A stretch of DNA of 59,594 nucleotides, from assembly GCA_016946835.1 (NCBI GenBank), contig JACVTC010000082.1, positions 822,501 through 882,094 of the forward strand, given 5' to 3'. Below, one piece after another: positions 24,538 to 34,473 of the stretch; position 1 is the first letter of the stretch, and the number at the start of each line of letters is the position of its first letter. The DNA comes from Neocallimastix lanati (nom. inval.). Taxonomy: Eukaryota; Neocallimastigomycota; Neocallimastigomycetes; Neocallimastigales; Neocallimastigaceae. The notes under the pieces were generated by a model. That model was not told the origin of the DNA, ran no database searches, and worked only from the letters and a program-made list of their open reading frames with translations. A program made the position numbers and the translations under genes.

Positions 24538-25612
24538 GACTGTTATCTTACAAATAATAAAGATGAAATTATTTATAAAAATACAGGTACATATTCAGGA
24601 GTACGCTATTATGATATAGATTTTGAAAATAATTTAGCTTTAACTGAATGGGGATGGTGTACTTATTCTAATATTAATACTAATTTTAATTGGATGACTA
24701 ATATAAATAGTAATTTAACAATTAATCAAATAAATATTCCAGGTACTCATGATAGTGGAACATATGGTATTTATGATAGAATAGAAGAACGTTGGGCACG
24801 AACACAAAATTAAGATATATATGAACAGTTATTAAATGGAATTAGATATTTAGATATAAGACTCGAAACAAATGATGATAAAGAAATATACAATAGTCAT
24901 GGTTATATAGATTCTATTAATGAAAAAAACTGGAGAAAAATATTATTTGATATTTTTGATGAATGTATTATGTTTTTAAAGAATAATGACCAGGAATTTA
25001 TAGTATTAAATTTAGCTGATGAAAATTTTGATGATGATTTTAGTTGGGATGATGTTCCAGATGTTGTTGCTAAATTAAGTATTTTAAATGAAAGTACAAC
25101 AATAAAAAATACAAAAACTAATACAGATTTTCATCTTGATAATACAAAACCATATAAAGATTATTTTTATGTAACTAGTAATGTAAATTTAAATGATGTT
25201 GGAGATAACTCTACATATGTTTCTAAAACTACATTTCCAGCTATTAAAAATGTTCAAGGTAAAATAGTTATATGTACTAAAAAAAATGGTTTTATAAAGA
25301 TAATATAAATGGTGAAGAAACACAACTTCCTTTTGGTACAGTCATTCGTTTTCCTATGATGGATAAATGTGATAATTATCCTATAAATTTCTCTGATATT
25401 GCTCATAGTAATAACCAATATTGTTATTCAACAATGAATACAGATTACAATATTCTTTTTCAAGATAATACTGATTTAGATGCTGATGATAAAATAAAAA
25501 ATATAGAAGATACTATATCTAATAATATTAACATTAAATATGATAATGAAAGTTAGAAATGGTCAAGCCATTTCTTTAGAATATTTTAGAGTTACATGTT
25601 TGAATTGTATTT
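24523..25612 (+). pseudogene. Bacterial-type PI-specific phospholipase C-like gene, broken
   Basis: The PI-PLC X-domain start is clear: IPGTHDSGTYGI with the first catalytic His, then YEQLLNGIRYLDIRL and a second catalytic His in NSHGYI. Members cleave phosphatidylinositol or its glycosyl anchors. The frame lacks an ATG at the 5' end, has a TAA at 24811-24813 between the two catalytic segments (probably once a sense codon), a frameshift near 25290-25300 (TKKNGF to FYKDNING) and another near 25553 before NGQAISLEYFRVTC. Length and style match secreted bacterial enzymes rather than eukaryotic signalling PLC, so a horizontally acquired gene is plausible in a rumen fungus. The 5' end abuts an orphan chromodomain on the other strand, pointing to a rearrangement. 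Confidence 0.8.
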
Positions 25613-25746
25613 AAATTATAAATTCATAATCTATTCTATTATAATAAATAATTATTATATATTATTAAATTCTAAACTATTTATTATTAATTGTAGTGAT
25701 AATATATTTTAAAAATAATTTTATTACTTTTACAGAACTATTGAAA

Positions 25747-26130
25747 TTAATATATATTAAATAAAATACATGCTTTTACAATTCTATTAAGGAAAGGATA
25801 AGCCTTATTCTTTTTATCAATTTCTTTATCTTCTTCATTATCATCATCCTCATTTTCATCATCAATATCCTTATAATTATCATCATCATCATCATCATTA
25901 CTATCATCAACTTTATTATTATCATCCATTAATTCTTGGATAACTTTCCTGGTTTCACCAATTGATGTTAAAACACAGGCATAAAATATAATCTTGGAGT
26001 CTTCAACATGTTCAAGCTTTATCCAAAGCTCTAAATCAGACTTCCAAGTTTTAACATCTAAATTTTCTTTGGATATTTTTTCAATATCCTTGAGTTCCTT
26101 TTTTAAATCTTTAAAATTAATTGTACTCAT
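25747..26130 (-). CDS. Gag-like N-terminal fragment of an LTR element (element F)
   Basis: 127 residues from a good ATG. Residues 1-70 (KTWKSDLELWIKLEHVEDSK, then LTSIGETRKVIQEL) have the helical pattern of retrotransposon capsid N-domains. An Asp/Glu-rich stretch follows and the frame ends at FNIY. No zinc knuckle, protease or polymerase follows, so the gene is truncated. It lies about 1.27 kb downstream, on the minus strand, of a primer site at 27414-27398, which places it as the first gene of an LTR element with a very long leader. Family assignment beyond Gag-like is uncertain. Confidence 0.55.
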   Translation of the reverse strand: MSTINFKDLKKELKDIEKISKENLDVKTWKSDLELWIKLEHVEDSKIIFYACVLTSIGETRKVIQELMDDNNKVDDSNDDDDDDNYKDIDDENEDDDNEEDKEIDKKNKAYPFLNRIVKACILFNIY

Positions 26131-27397
26131 TTTTAAAAAAAAAACACACTTTTAAAAAAAAATAAAATAAAAAAAAAAAAATTGTTTTATTAATTATTTA
26201 ATTGCTATATTTTTTTTTTATTTATTTATTTACAATTAAAATTATATATTTAAGTAATTTATATCTCTAGTGAGACGTTTCCGGCTAGTGTATATTTAAT
26301 TTTGCTATATACACCCGTACTCCCCCTCCTGGACACTAGAATAAATATAAATTAATAAACTAGTTGGAGTGTTCACTATTCTTTCAAGCTAATAACCCCT
26401 TTCGTTTATCTTTACTTAAATAAAAAAAATATATACAATTATATACAAGAAAAATTATTAATATTGCAATTAAAAATATTTAAAAACACAAAAATTAATA
26501 TTATTTTTTTTTTTTTTTTTTTTTTTTATTTATTTGTTATCGGTTATTATTACAATATTCACAATTACAATTACAATTATTATTAAGTTTATATAATTAC
26601 AACTTAAAAAAACAAATAAACTTAATTAAAAACAAGGTAAATTAACAAACCTAATACAACTTGAAAAACCGCTATCTATTACAACTGCCGACCACGCAGA
26701 GGGACCTTAGTGTTTCGGTATACTAAGTTAATTTAACCTGAGTCAGGTATGTGGACACCCAAACCGTGTTGAACGTATAATGGGTGGCTTATAAGTTAAT
26801 TTCTGCTTCCCAACAGTATTTATCTTATATCTGGCCGGTGGCTAATATGTTTCAGTACTAACCTCTTCCACAAATACCCAATTAAACCACTCGCAATTAT
26901 AACAAAAATTATAACTGCTATCTTACGCAGTATCCCAGTATATAGTTTTATTTGGAGCACGCGAAGACCAAATAAAACTGATGTTAATTTTTATTACAAC
27001 CACAACAACCACAATAACAATCACAACAACAACACCAACCACAACACAAAAACCGATAACTAAAAAAATAATTAATGATGATGATGATATAAAAAGTGTG
27101 AAAATTTTTTTTTTTTTTTTTTTTTTTTGATATTTAATTAATTTTAATTTAATTTAATTCAATTTAGTTTTTATAAAAAAAAAATTATTATTTTTTTTTT
27201 TTTTTTTTTTTTTTTTTAGTAGTTCCAAAAATTCCAGTAGTTCCGTAGCTTTTCTAAGGTTCCAGTAGTTTCCAAAAGTTCCTGTAGTTCCGTAGCTTCT
27301 AAGGTTCCAGTAACTTCCAAAAGTTCCTGTAGTTCCGTAGCTTCCAAGGTTCCTTCTTCTTCTTCTTCTACTTCTTCTTCTTCTTCTTCTTCTTCTT
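26131..27397 (-). other. Long structured leader of element F
   Basis: Non-coding stretch between the primer site and the Gag-like start, with islands of higher GC (26262-26345 and 26640-26990) in AT-rich sequence. Stem-loops visible: TCTAGTG/CACTAGA (26266-26272 with 26334-26340) enclosing GTGTATAT/ATATACAC; CTTAGT/ACTAAG (26706-26727); ACTGC/GCAGT (26914-26931); and a perfect 12-bp stem at 26944-26955 with 26968-26979. Imperfect 50-bp tandem repeats of GTTCCAGTAG type lie at 27219-27355, followed by a (TTC)n run to 27398. Confidence 0.6.
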
Positions 27398-27414
27398 CCC
27401 CGATATCTCCACCA
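27398..27414 (-). promoter_or_regulatory. Primer binding site for a tRNA 3' end (element F)
   Basis: On the minus strand TGGTGGAGATATCGGGG, the complement of a complete tRNA 3' end CCCCGATATCTCCACCA: T-stem half, acceptor strand, discriminator A and CCA. The same 17 nt occur at 48186-48170 next to the LTR of element E. The tRNA species cannot be named without the genome's tRNA set; an acceptor strand starting GGAGATA is expected. Confidence 0.8.
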
Positions 27415-27418
27415 GTTT

Positions 27419-27505
27419 TGATAGACTCGGGGTTGACACGTATAGATTTAAAATCAAGCAGGGGGGGGACGGGTATTACCCTGCTTTGATTTTAAATAAA
27501 AAAAA
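27419..27505 (-). repeat. Partial LTR of element F with hairpin
   Basis: Next to the primer site, the minus strand ends in GAGTCTATCA, a fitting LTR end CA with a 4-nt gap. 27448-27500 forms a long hairpin: ATTTAAAATCAAGCAGGG pairs with its complement with one extra base, around a loop with a run of eight G. No second LTR of this kind is in the window, so its outer limit is unknown. Confidence 0.5.
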
Positions 27506-28271
27506 AATTCTTTTTATTAAAAGTTATTTATTATTTATTAATATAAAAATTTATTTTTTTTTTAAAGTACAAATATTTAATTTTTAAGAAATATTTACAA
27601 TATTTATATTTTTTTATGAATTTAAAGTATAATTATTTGTTTATAATTTAAGTAATTTTATAGAATTATTGAATTAATTTTATATCAATAATTCGTTTTT
27701 GTTTTAATTTTTATAAATATAATAATATAATATTCAAATATAATTTAATTAAAAATAATTATAAAATAAATATATAGAAAATAGTTTTTACTATTTTCTT
27801 TGATATTTTTAAGTTAAATAAATTGTTTTTAAAGATTAATATAATAAATTTAATAATCTTTAATTATTTTAAATAATACTTGTAATTATTTTCAAAAATA
27901 AAATAAAATTTTTATAATATTTAATTAATAAATTTGATAATATTTAGATAATAAATTTTTATAATAATTAATAATTTTTAATAATAATTTTTAATAATAA
28001 GTTTAATTAATAATCTTAATAATTTTATAATAATATTTAATAGATATAATAAATAAATTTTTATAATAATTTTAATAATTTTATAACATTAATAGTTTAT
28101 AATAATTTTTATAATAATACTTAATTAATAATTTTAATAATTTTATAATAATTTTTATAATAATATTTAATTAATAGTTTTAATAATTTAGTATCTTAAA
28201 AGTATAATTTTAATATTTACAATTGTATTTTAATATATACATATATTTAATAATATAACAATAAAGTAATT
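27506..28271. other. Intergenic, no recognised feature
   Basis: TTTAATAATTTTTATAATAA-type imperfect repeats through 27840-28200. No gene recognised. Confidence 0.6.
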
Positions 28272-28276
28272 AATTA

Positions 28277-28626
28277 TGTTAGAAAATTAGTATTTTTAGT
28301 TTATAAATTTAATTAACATTTTAATTAATATTTTTATTTTATTACAACTTTTATTATAATTTTAAATATTAAATAGTTTATTATAAATAAATAGGATATA
28401 TTATATTAATATATAGTTTATATAGTTTATGAAAAAATTTTTATTTTTATAAGCCTCTTTTATATAGTTAATATTAAAACATGTATTTAATGTATTAAAA
28501 TATGCATGATCCATCAAATGTATTTTGTATGTATAAATAACATTAAATTATGTATTCTTAAAAAATAAGCCTTTTGCTTCAAATAAATAAAGTTAATAAA
28601 TAAACAAATATTGAGATTTTTTAACA
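28277..28626 (+). repeat. 5' LTR of element A
   Basis: Starts TGTTAGAAAATTAG and ends TTTTTTAACA (inverted TGTTA/TAACA termini). It differs from the 3' copy at few positions that I can see (for example TATATAGTTTATG against TATATGGTTTATG), so the insertion is recent. Confidence 0.92.
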
Positions 28627-28641
28627 GATTAAGAGTCTCAT
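28627..28641 (+). promoter_or_regulatory. Element A primer site: tRNA-Lys anticodon arm
   Basis: GATTAAGAGTCTCAT directly follows the LTR. Its complement ATGAGACTCTTAATC has the form of a tRNA-Lys(CUU) anticodon arm: stem TGAGA, loop CTCTTAA, then the start of the 3' stem. There is no TGG for a CCA end. Priming by a tRNA half cleaved in the anticodon arm is known for Drosophila copia and Ty5 with initiator tRNA-Met. Use of tRNA-Lys is inference from the match. Confidence 0.7.
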
Positions 28642-29005
28642 TTGACTCGATAAGCTTGTGTAGAAATTTAGAATACTTAGTTAATTAGGAAATTTAGTAA
28701 TTTAGTAACTTAGTAACTTAGTAATTTGGCAATTTAGCAATTAGTAACTTAGTAACTTAGTAATTTAGTAATTTAGTAATTTAGTAATTTAGTAATTTAG
28801 CAATATAGTATAATTAGGATATTTAAGATTAACAATACTTAAATATACACATAAGTAAATAAGAAACACATCAGAATTAAGAAATTAGTATTTGAATGTT
28901 TCTTATATAATTTAGTAATTAGTATTTAGAAATAGTAATTAGCAATTTATAATTAATAAACAAATTTATTAAATAATATTAGAAATATATTATTACATAT
29001 AAGAA

Positions 29006-30769
29006 ATGACCGGAACAACTAGAATAGTTCTTAATAGGATGGAATATGTCCTGACAGAAGATAACTACGATGAATGGTATGAAGACTTTATCCTCGAACT
29101 CCAAGGCGCTGGATTAAGTGAATACGTAGAAAAAAACATAGATGATATAGTAAAGGAAGTAGAGAAGAAATATACAACCAAAGATAAGAAGGGAAATGAT
29201 ATCTTATCTGAAGAAGGCGAAAACAAAATTAAGGAACATAAGATGAACAACTTCAAAGTTTTGAGTTTTTTAAGAAAATCTGTTGATGCAAAAATAAAAT
29301 CCTTTATTAGAAGTAAGGAGGAAGAAAAAAATTCAGCATACTTAATATTAAAGGTACTAAAGAAGAAATACCACGAAGAAGAATTCAATGAAATACCAAA
29401 ACTCTACAGAAGATTAGAAAATATGAGGGCCGAAAGCGATAAAGAAACTTTAGAATACATCGAAGAATTTTTAGAAATCACGCAAAAGTTAGGAAAATTA
29501 AATAATAAACTTAGCATTAGGGAAAAATTAAACTACTTGTTTAAAGGACTACCAGAGAAACAATTAAATTTCTTGGAAATAAGATACAGTATCTCAGAAG
29601 ACGTCGATGAAATATTAGAAGATATGAAGAAGCAAATTAGAAATCGTAGAATCTTTATCCCAGGAAAAAATAAAGAAAAAGATGAAGAAATATCACAAAT
29701 ATCTAAAGGAAAAAATAAGAATAAAAATAAAGACAAAGGCAATAATTACGAAAGTTGTGATGAAGACGATATCTGCGAGAAATTCAATAATAGAAGAAGT
29801 ATAAATAATAAGAAAAAGCGTTGTTATATATGTGATAGTGAAAACCATTTAGTTTACAACTGCCCCTTTAATCCTAAGAATCCTCATAACAATATTAAAC
29901 ACATAGCAGAACAATTCCAAAAATTAAATATTTCAGTTGATGAAATAAACGATATTGAATTATGTTACGACAGTGATTCGGATAGCGATAGTAGTATAGT
30001 TAAAATAAAAAAAATAAATTTAATTGAAATTGAAAATAGTATAATGGAAACAAATTTAATTGAACCTGAAAATAGTATCAAAGAAATAAATTTATGTGAA
30101 ATAAGCACTACTTTAGAAAAAGAAAAAGAAGATAATAATGATAATCAATATTTAGAATTTAAAACTATAGATGATACAAGAAAATTCAATTATGACACAA
30201 ATTATTGTAATAACAATAGTGAAAACAACAAATTTAAAAACAATAACACATTGAATAAAACAGAAAACACAAATATTTTTCAAAAAGAAAATAATATTAA
30301 TTATGATTTAAATAATTATTTTATTAATGGTATTTATAATAGCAATGAATATAATAACGGTAACTATAAGAATTTAGGTATAAATAGTAACATACATAAT
30401 AATGAAATAGAAAGTATGAATAAAAATAATATTTCGAATAATTACCAAAATTATGAAAATGAAAATCATGTTACGATAGATAAATATATAATTGAATCAT
30501 TTCAAGATAAAATAAACAAAACAAATTGTAAATTAAACAAATTATTGAAATGTTTGAGTGAAATTGAAGAAAAGAACAATAACATCCAGAAAATTATTAA
30601 AGAATATTTACAAATTATGAGATTTGATAATGCTTATTATGAAAATTATAAAAAATATATTAAAACAATTAATCAATATAATAATATTTTAAATGTTAAT
30701 TACTATAATCCAGGAAATGAAATTGAAAAAAGTGTAAACAAAAATAGTCTAGGCAAAAAAAACTGGTGA
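29006..30769 (+). CDS. Element A Gag with CCHC zinc knuckle
   Basis: 587 residues from the first ATG of the interior (ATGACCGG). Residues about 1-210 are an alpha-helical, E/K-rich capsid-like region of the copia/UBN2 type (VLTEDNYDEWYEDFILELQG near the start, NNKLSIREKLNYLFKGLP in the middle). A basic stretch of K, N and R comes next, then the zinc knuckle CYICDSENHLVYNC at about 272-285 (C-x2-C-x4-H-x4-C). The last 270 residues are rich in N, E and I with predicted coiled coil. It would form the particle and package the RNA. It is intact, unlike most retroelement genes nearby, which supports recent activity. It is not fused to or followed by pol. Confidence 0.88.
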   Translation: MTGTTRIVLNRMEYVLTEDNYDEWYEDFILELQGAGLSEYVEKNIDDIVKEVEKKYTTKDKKGNDILSEEGENKIKEHKMNNFKVLSFLRKSVDAKIKSFIRSKEEEKNSAYLILKVLKKKYHEEEFNEIPKLYRRLENMRAESDKETLEYIEEFLEITQKLGKLNNKLSIREKLNYLFKGLPEKQLNFLEIRYSISEDVDEILEDMKKQIRNRRIFIPGKNKEKDEEISQISKGKNKNKNKDKGNNYESCDEDDICEKFNNRRSINNKKKRCYICDSENHLVYNCPFNPKNPHNNIKHIAEQFQKLNISVDEINDIELCYDSDSDSDSSIVKIKKINLIEIENSIMETNLIEPENSIKEINLCEISTTLEKEKEDNNDNQYLEFKTIDDTRKFNYDTNYCNNNSENNKFKNNNTLNKTENTNIFQKENNINYDLNNYFINGIYNSNEYNNGNYKNLGINSNIHNNEIESMNKNNISNNYQNYENENHVTIDKYIIESFQDKINKTNCKLNKLLKCLSEIEEKNNNIQKIIKEYLQIMRFDNAYYENYKKYIKTINQYNNILNVNYYNPGNEIEKSVNKNSLGKKNW

Positions 30770-30782
30770 AAATTATAAATAT

Positions 30783-30968
30783 ATGAAGAAAAATATGTTT
30801 TCAGAAAAAAAATTTTTTAATAATAAAAATTTGTCAAAAATTGATCAAAAATCAAAAATTAATACGAATGAGCAAAATTTGAAATTTAATTATAATGTAC
30901 ATGCGTTTGAATTTAAATCTGATTTGTTAGCTGAGAAAAATTTAGGTTGTACTACTACAAATAAGTAA
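30783..30968 (+). CDS. Short frame after element A gag, uncertain
   Basis: 61 codons from an ATG 13 bp after the gag stop, basic and rich in K, N and F. No motif recognised. It may be the leftover of a deleted downstream gene or chance; it precedes the polypurine tract by about 85 bp. Confidence 0.25.
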   Translation: MKKNMFSEKKFFNNKNLSKIDQKSKINTNEQNLKFNYNVHAFEFKSDLLAEKNLGCTTTNK

Positions 30969-31053
30969 GAATTATTAGCAAATTAGTAAGAATATAAAAA
31001 TATTAAAAAAAATAACAAATTTTCTTATTAAACGAAGATTTTACAATACTTTG

Positions 31054-31065
31054 TTTAGGGGGGAA
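31054..31065 (+). promoter_or_regulatory. Element A polypurine tract
   Basis: TTTAGGGGGGAA lies directly before the TG of the 3' LTR. A run of six G next to the LTR is the normal site for plus-strand DNA priming. Confidence 0.85.
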
Positions 31066-31415
31066 TGTTAGAAAATTAGTATTTTTAGTTTATAAATTTA
31101 ATTAACATTTTAATTAATATTTTTATTTTATTACAACTTTTATTATAATTTTAAATATTAAATAGTTTATTATAAATAAATAGGATATATTATATTAATA
31201 TATAGTTTATATGGTTTATGAAAAAATTTTTATTTTTATAAGCCTCTTTTATATAGTTAATATTAAAACATGTATTTAATGTATAAAAATATGCATGATC
31301 CATCAAATGTATTTTGTATGTATAAATAACATTAAATTATGTATTCTTAAAAAATAAGCCTTTTGCTTCAAATAAATAAAGTTAATAAATAAACAAATAT
31401 TGAGATTTTTTAACA
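31066..31415 (+). repeat. 3' LTR of element A
   Basis: Same length as the 5' LTR. Followed by AATTA, the right target duplication. Confidence 0.92.
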
Positions 31416-31576
31416 AATTAAAATTGATTTACATTATTTACAAGTTAAAATTAATTTATATCAAAATAAATTAAATTTTATTATTAAGTTTAGGTTATCA
31501 AGAATATAGGAAAGTACAATTTAGTAAAGAATTATTAATAATAAAATAAAGGTTATTAATTCATTCTTTACCAAAA

Positions 31577-32268
31577 TGTAAGAATATAGATTTATTTCTT
31601 ATAAAATAATCTATCTTCTTATTTAATTAATTTATATTTCATTTATATTTCAATATTTATTAACATGTAAAAAATATATTAATTTATCCAAATTAATATA
31701 TTGAAAAATAATGTAAACAAATTTGTTGTAATGTATTAATTACTTAAAAATATTATTTATATTTTATTATTTCAATTAGTTGATAATTTATAAGATTTTA
31801 GTAATCGGTTAATTAATTTTTTCCCCAATATTATTATGATTGGGTTTTTATTAATTAATACGATGATTAATATATTAGAATATTAATTGAAGTTATTCAG
31901 GTTTTTCTACTAATCTTTTCCTGAATATCAATTTGTTAAGATTAGATACCTTTATTTGATTTGTTAACTTTATCTTATCTATTTTATTTATTTAATAATT
32001 ACATCTATTTAATAATTTCATCTATTAAAATAATTATAAATAAAAAAGTATACAAGAACTCAAATTTCTTTGATTAAAGAAATTAGAGTTATTATTATAT
32101 AATGCTATATAATAAATTAAAAGAAATAAAGTCTTTTTGTTTATATCTATATTTAGTGTTTATAATAAACTCTATATAAAGTTAAGTATAAATTTTTATA
32201 TTATCTTAAAATATTAATAATCTAGTTATAGTTAGTATATTATAAATAGATTAAAATAGATTATTACA
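31577..32268. repeat. Left LTR of element B
   Basis: Starts TGTAAGAATATAG. Similarity with the right copy covers 31577-32206 with about 98% identity by eye, including a 12-bp TTTATATTTCAT difference. The likely true end is TTACA at 32264-32268, which mirrors the TGTAA start; the right copy loses similarity before that point. Confidence 0.75.
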
Positions 32269-32789
32269 CAAAAATTGATACGAATAAATTTTATATTGTA
32301 TCGGGTGGTTCGTGAATGCAAGTTTTATTATAAAATTATATATTCTAATAAAAGAATTATAATAATTATCACACAAAAAGATTAAATAAAAATAATAAGA
32401 AAAAGATAAAAGAATATTTGTTGTCGTTTTGTTTTATTAAAATATATATATATTTTTTTACATTAATTATTTTTAAATACTTATTAGTTATTTTAATCTA
32501 TTCCCTTGAATAATTAAACCTTAACTTTAATAAGTATTTATTTTAAATTTAACTAAAATAATTATTTTCTAAGTATTCCTAACTTAGATTTATAAATTCC
32601 TAATTCTAATCTAATTAAAAAAACTACGTCTCTAAAAAAAATCATTTTTCTTTCATATTTATATATTTATTTTTATTAAATCCTATTGGTTCAATTTATA
32701 TATTATTTTTACTATCTTTACTAATATTTTTTTTATTTATTTTAAATTTAATTATTATTATTTATATATAATTATTATATAATTATTTC
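32269..32789. other. Element B interior, non-coding
   Basis: AT-rich. GTATCGGGTGGTTCGTG near 32298-32314 stands out from the background, but I cannot match it to a primer site. Confidence 0.4.
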
Positions 32790-34430
32790 CTATTTAACTG
32801 TACTATTTATATTAGTATCAGTGATTAATTTCCTATAAGTATTTCCATCTATAAAGTATTCAATTCCATCAATTGTTGTAAATTTTTCTTCCATAAATTC
32901 TTTTACAACTTTAGATAATAAAGATTCATCAACTTTTGAAGAGAGTTTTGTTGCCAATATTTTCTTATCATTTATACTTTTCATTCGAGAAAGAGCATCA
33001 GCTACAACATTCTTTTTGCCAGGTTCATATCGAATTTCTACACCTAAAAGATTTACAGCTAAACACCATCTGGTTTGTCGAGCACTTGTTGGTTCTTTCT
33101 TGTTGAATAATCCTACTAAGGGTTTATGGTCAGTATAGATTATTGTTTTAATGGGATTTCCCATAATATAAGGTTTAAATTTTGTTAAGCAATAAAATAG
33201 AGCAGTTCCTTCTAGATCTGTAATTCCGTAATTTCTTTCATGTTTAGTTAATGTTCTACTTATATAGTGTACAGGATGCTCTTTTTTCGTTTCATCATCT
33301 TTTTGTAATAGGACACCACCAATGCCATCATACGATGCATCCGTTCGAATAATAAATTCTTTCTCGAAACATGGAAATTTTAAAATTGGTGCATTCATTA
33401 ATTTTTCTTTAAGTATATTAAAGCTATCATTTTGCTCTTTATTCCATCGGAATTCAACATCTTTTCTTAACAATTTGCAGAGAGGAGCTGTTATTCGAGC
33501 ATATTTATCGATGAAGTCTCGATAATATCCTATCGCCCCTAGGAAAGACCGTAATTCATGGAGGTTTGAAGGAGGTTTCCAATTTTTAATTGATTCAATC
33601 TTGCTATCAAGAGGGCTCAGACCTTGTGCAGATACTTTGTGACCGAGGACTTCAACTTCTGTTTGCATAAACGAATATTTTTCAATATTGATTTTAAGTT
33701 TGTGTTCTTTGAAAACAGCGAGTACTTTAGCAATATGTTCGAGGTGTTCTTCTAAAGATTTTGAGTATATAAGGATATCGTCAATGAAATTGAAAACAAA
33801 ATCACCAATGAAAGGAAAAAGAATTTTGTTCATCTCACGTTGGAAAGTTGCTGGAGCGTTAGTAAGTCCGAAAGGCATGACTTTGAATTGATAATTTCCG
33901 AATTTTGTGGTAAAACTGGTAACTTCAACGCTTTCTTCATCCATAAGTATTTGATGATATCCGGAGTAAAGGTCCATTGTAGTAAATATTATAGCACCAT
34001 CTAAACTATCGAATATTTCATCAATATTTGGAAGAGAATATGAATCTTTTATAGTAGCATCATTGACTTTTCTATAGTCAACACACATTCTCCATTTACC
34101 ATTTGGTTTAGGAACAAGAACAACAGGCGAAGACCATTCTGAGTATGATGGTTCAATAAGTCTTTTATTTATTAATTTGGTAAGTTCTTCTTTAAGAATA
34201 TCTGTTTTAAGTTTTGAGATTCTATAAAATTTTTGTTTAATTGGCCTAACACCAGGTTTAAGGTGAATTTTATGTGGAGATAAGTTCGAAGGTGTTAATT
34301 CTTCAGAAGAGGTCGCAATTATAACTATATTATCTTCTAAAAGTTTAATTATTTGATCTCGATACTTTTTATTAAGAGTATTGATAAATTTTTCGTTATG
34401 AATATATTCTCGAGGAGGAAGACCTTCCAT
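32790..34430 (-). CDS. Element B RT-RNase H fragment (Ty3/gypsy)
   Basis: 546 open codons. Reverse transcriptase fingers show KPNGKWRMCVDYRKVND, palm shows FTTMDLYSGYHQ and the catalytic box is FIDD in place of the usual YVDD/YLDD. Thumb and connection follow (LGHKVSAQGLSP, LRSFLGAIGYYRDFI), then RNase H with RTDASYDGIGGVL, YTDHKPLV and DALSRM. It ends soon after RNase H, before the integrase zinc finger. The frame stays open upstream of the ATG to the palindrome at 34438, so the 5' part was cut off there. It could still give a stable protein, but it has no protease to release it. Confidence 0.9.
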   Translation of the reverse strand: MEGLPPREYIHNEKFINTLNKKYRDQIIKLLEDNIVIIATSSEELTPSNLSPHKIHLKPGVRPIKQKFYRISKLKTDILKEELTKLINKRLIEPSYSEWSSPVVLVPKPNGKWRMCVDYRKVNDATIKDSYSLPNIDEIFDSLDGAIIFTTMDLYSGYHQILMDEESVEVTSFTTKFGNYQFKVMPFGLTNAPATFQREMNKILFPFIGDFVFNFIDDILIYSKSLEEHLEHIAKVLAVFKEHKLKINIEKYSFMQTEVEVLGHKVSAQGLSPLDSKIESIKNWKPPSNLHELRSFLGAIGYYRDFIDKYARITAPLCKLLRKDVEFRWNKEQNDSFNILKEKLMNAPILKFPCFEKEFIIRTDASYDGIGGVLLQKDDETKKEHPVHYISRTLTKHERNYGITDLEGTALFYCLTKFKPYIMGNPIKTIIYTDHKPLVGLFNKKEPTSARQTRWCLAVNLLGVEIRYEPGKKNVVADALSRMKSINDKKILATKLSSKVDESLLSKVVKEFMEEKFTTIDGIEYFIDGNTYRKLITDTNINSTVK

Positions 34431-34437
34431 TTTCTTA

Positions 34438-34473
34438 AGTTCTTTCTTAATAGATTCATTAAGAAAGAACTTA
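34438..34473. repeat. Palindrome at the head-to-head junction
   Basis: AAGTTCTTTCTTAA, eight spacer bases, then the exact complement. The minus RT frame enters it from the left and the plus RNase H frame leaves it on the right. A fold-back during replication or reverse transcription would explain such a junction. Confidence 0.9.

Larger units (their letters stand above)
28277..31415 (+). mobile_element. Element A: complete gag-only LTR retrotransposon
   Basis: Two 350-bp LTRs (28277-28626 and 31066-31415) bound a 2.4-kb interior with one large gene, gag. The element is flanked by the 5-bp target duplication AATTA (28272-28276 and 31416-31420). A primer site (28627-28641) and a polypurine tract (31057-31065) are in the expected places. 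There is no protease, reverse transcriptase or integrase. The form matches the TR-GAG class described in plants. It must use enzymes of another element to move. Confidence 0.92.
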
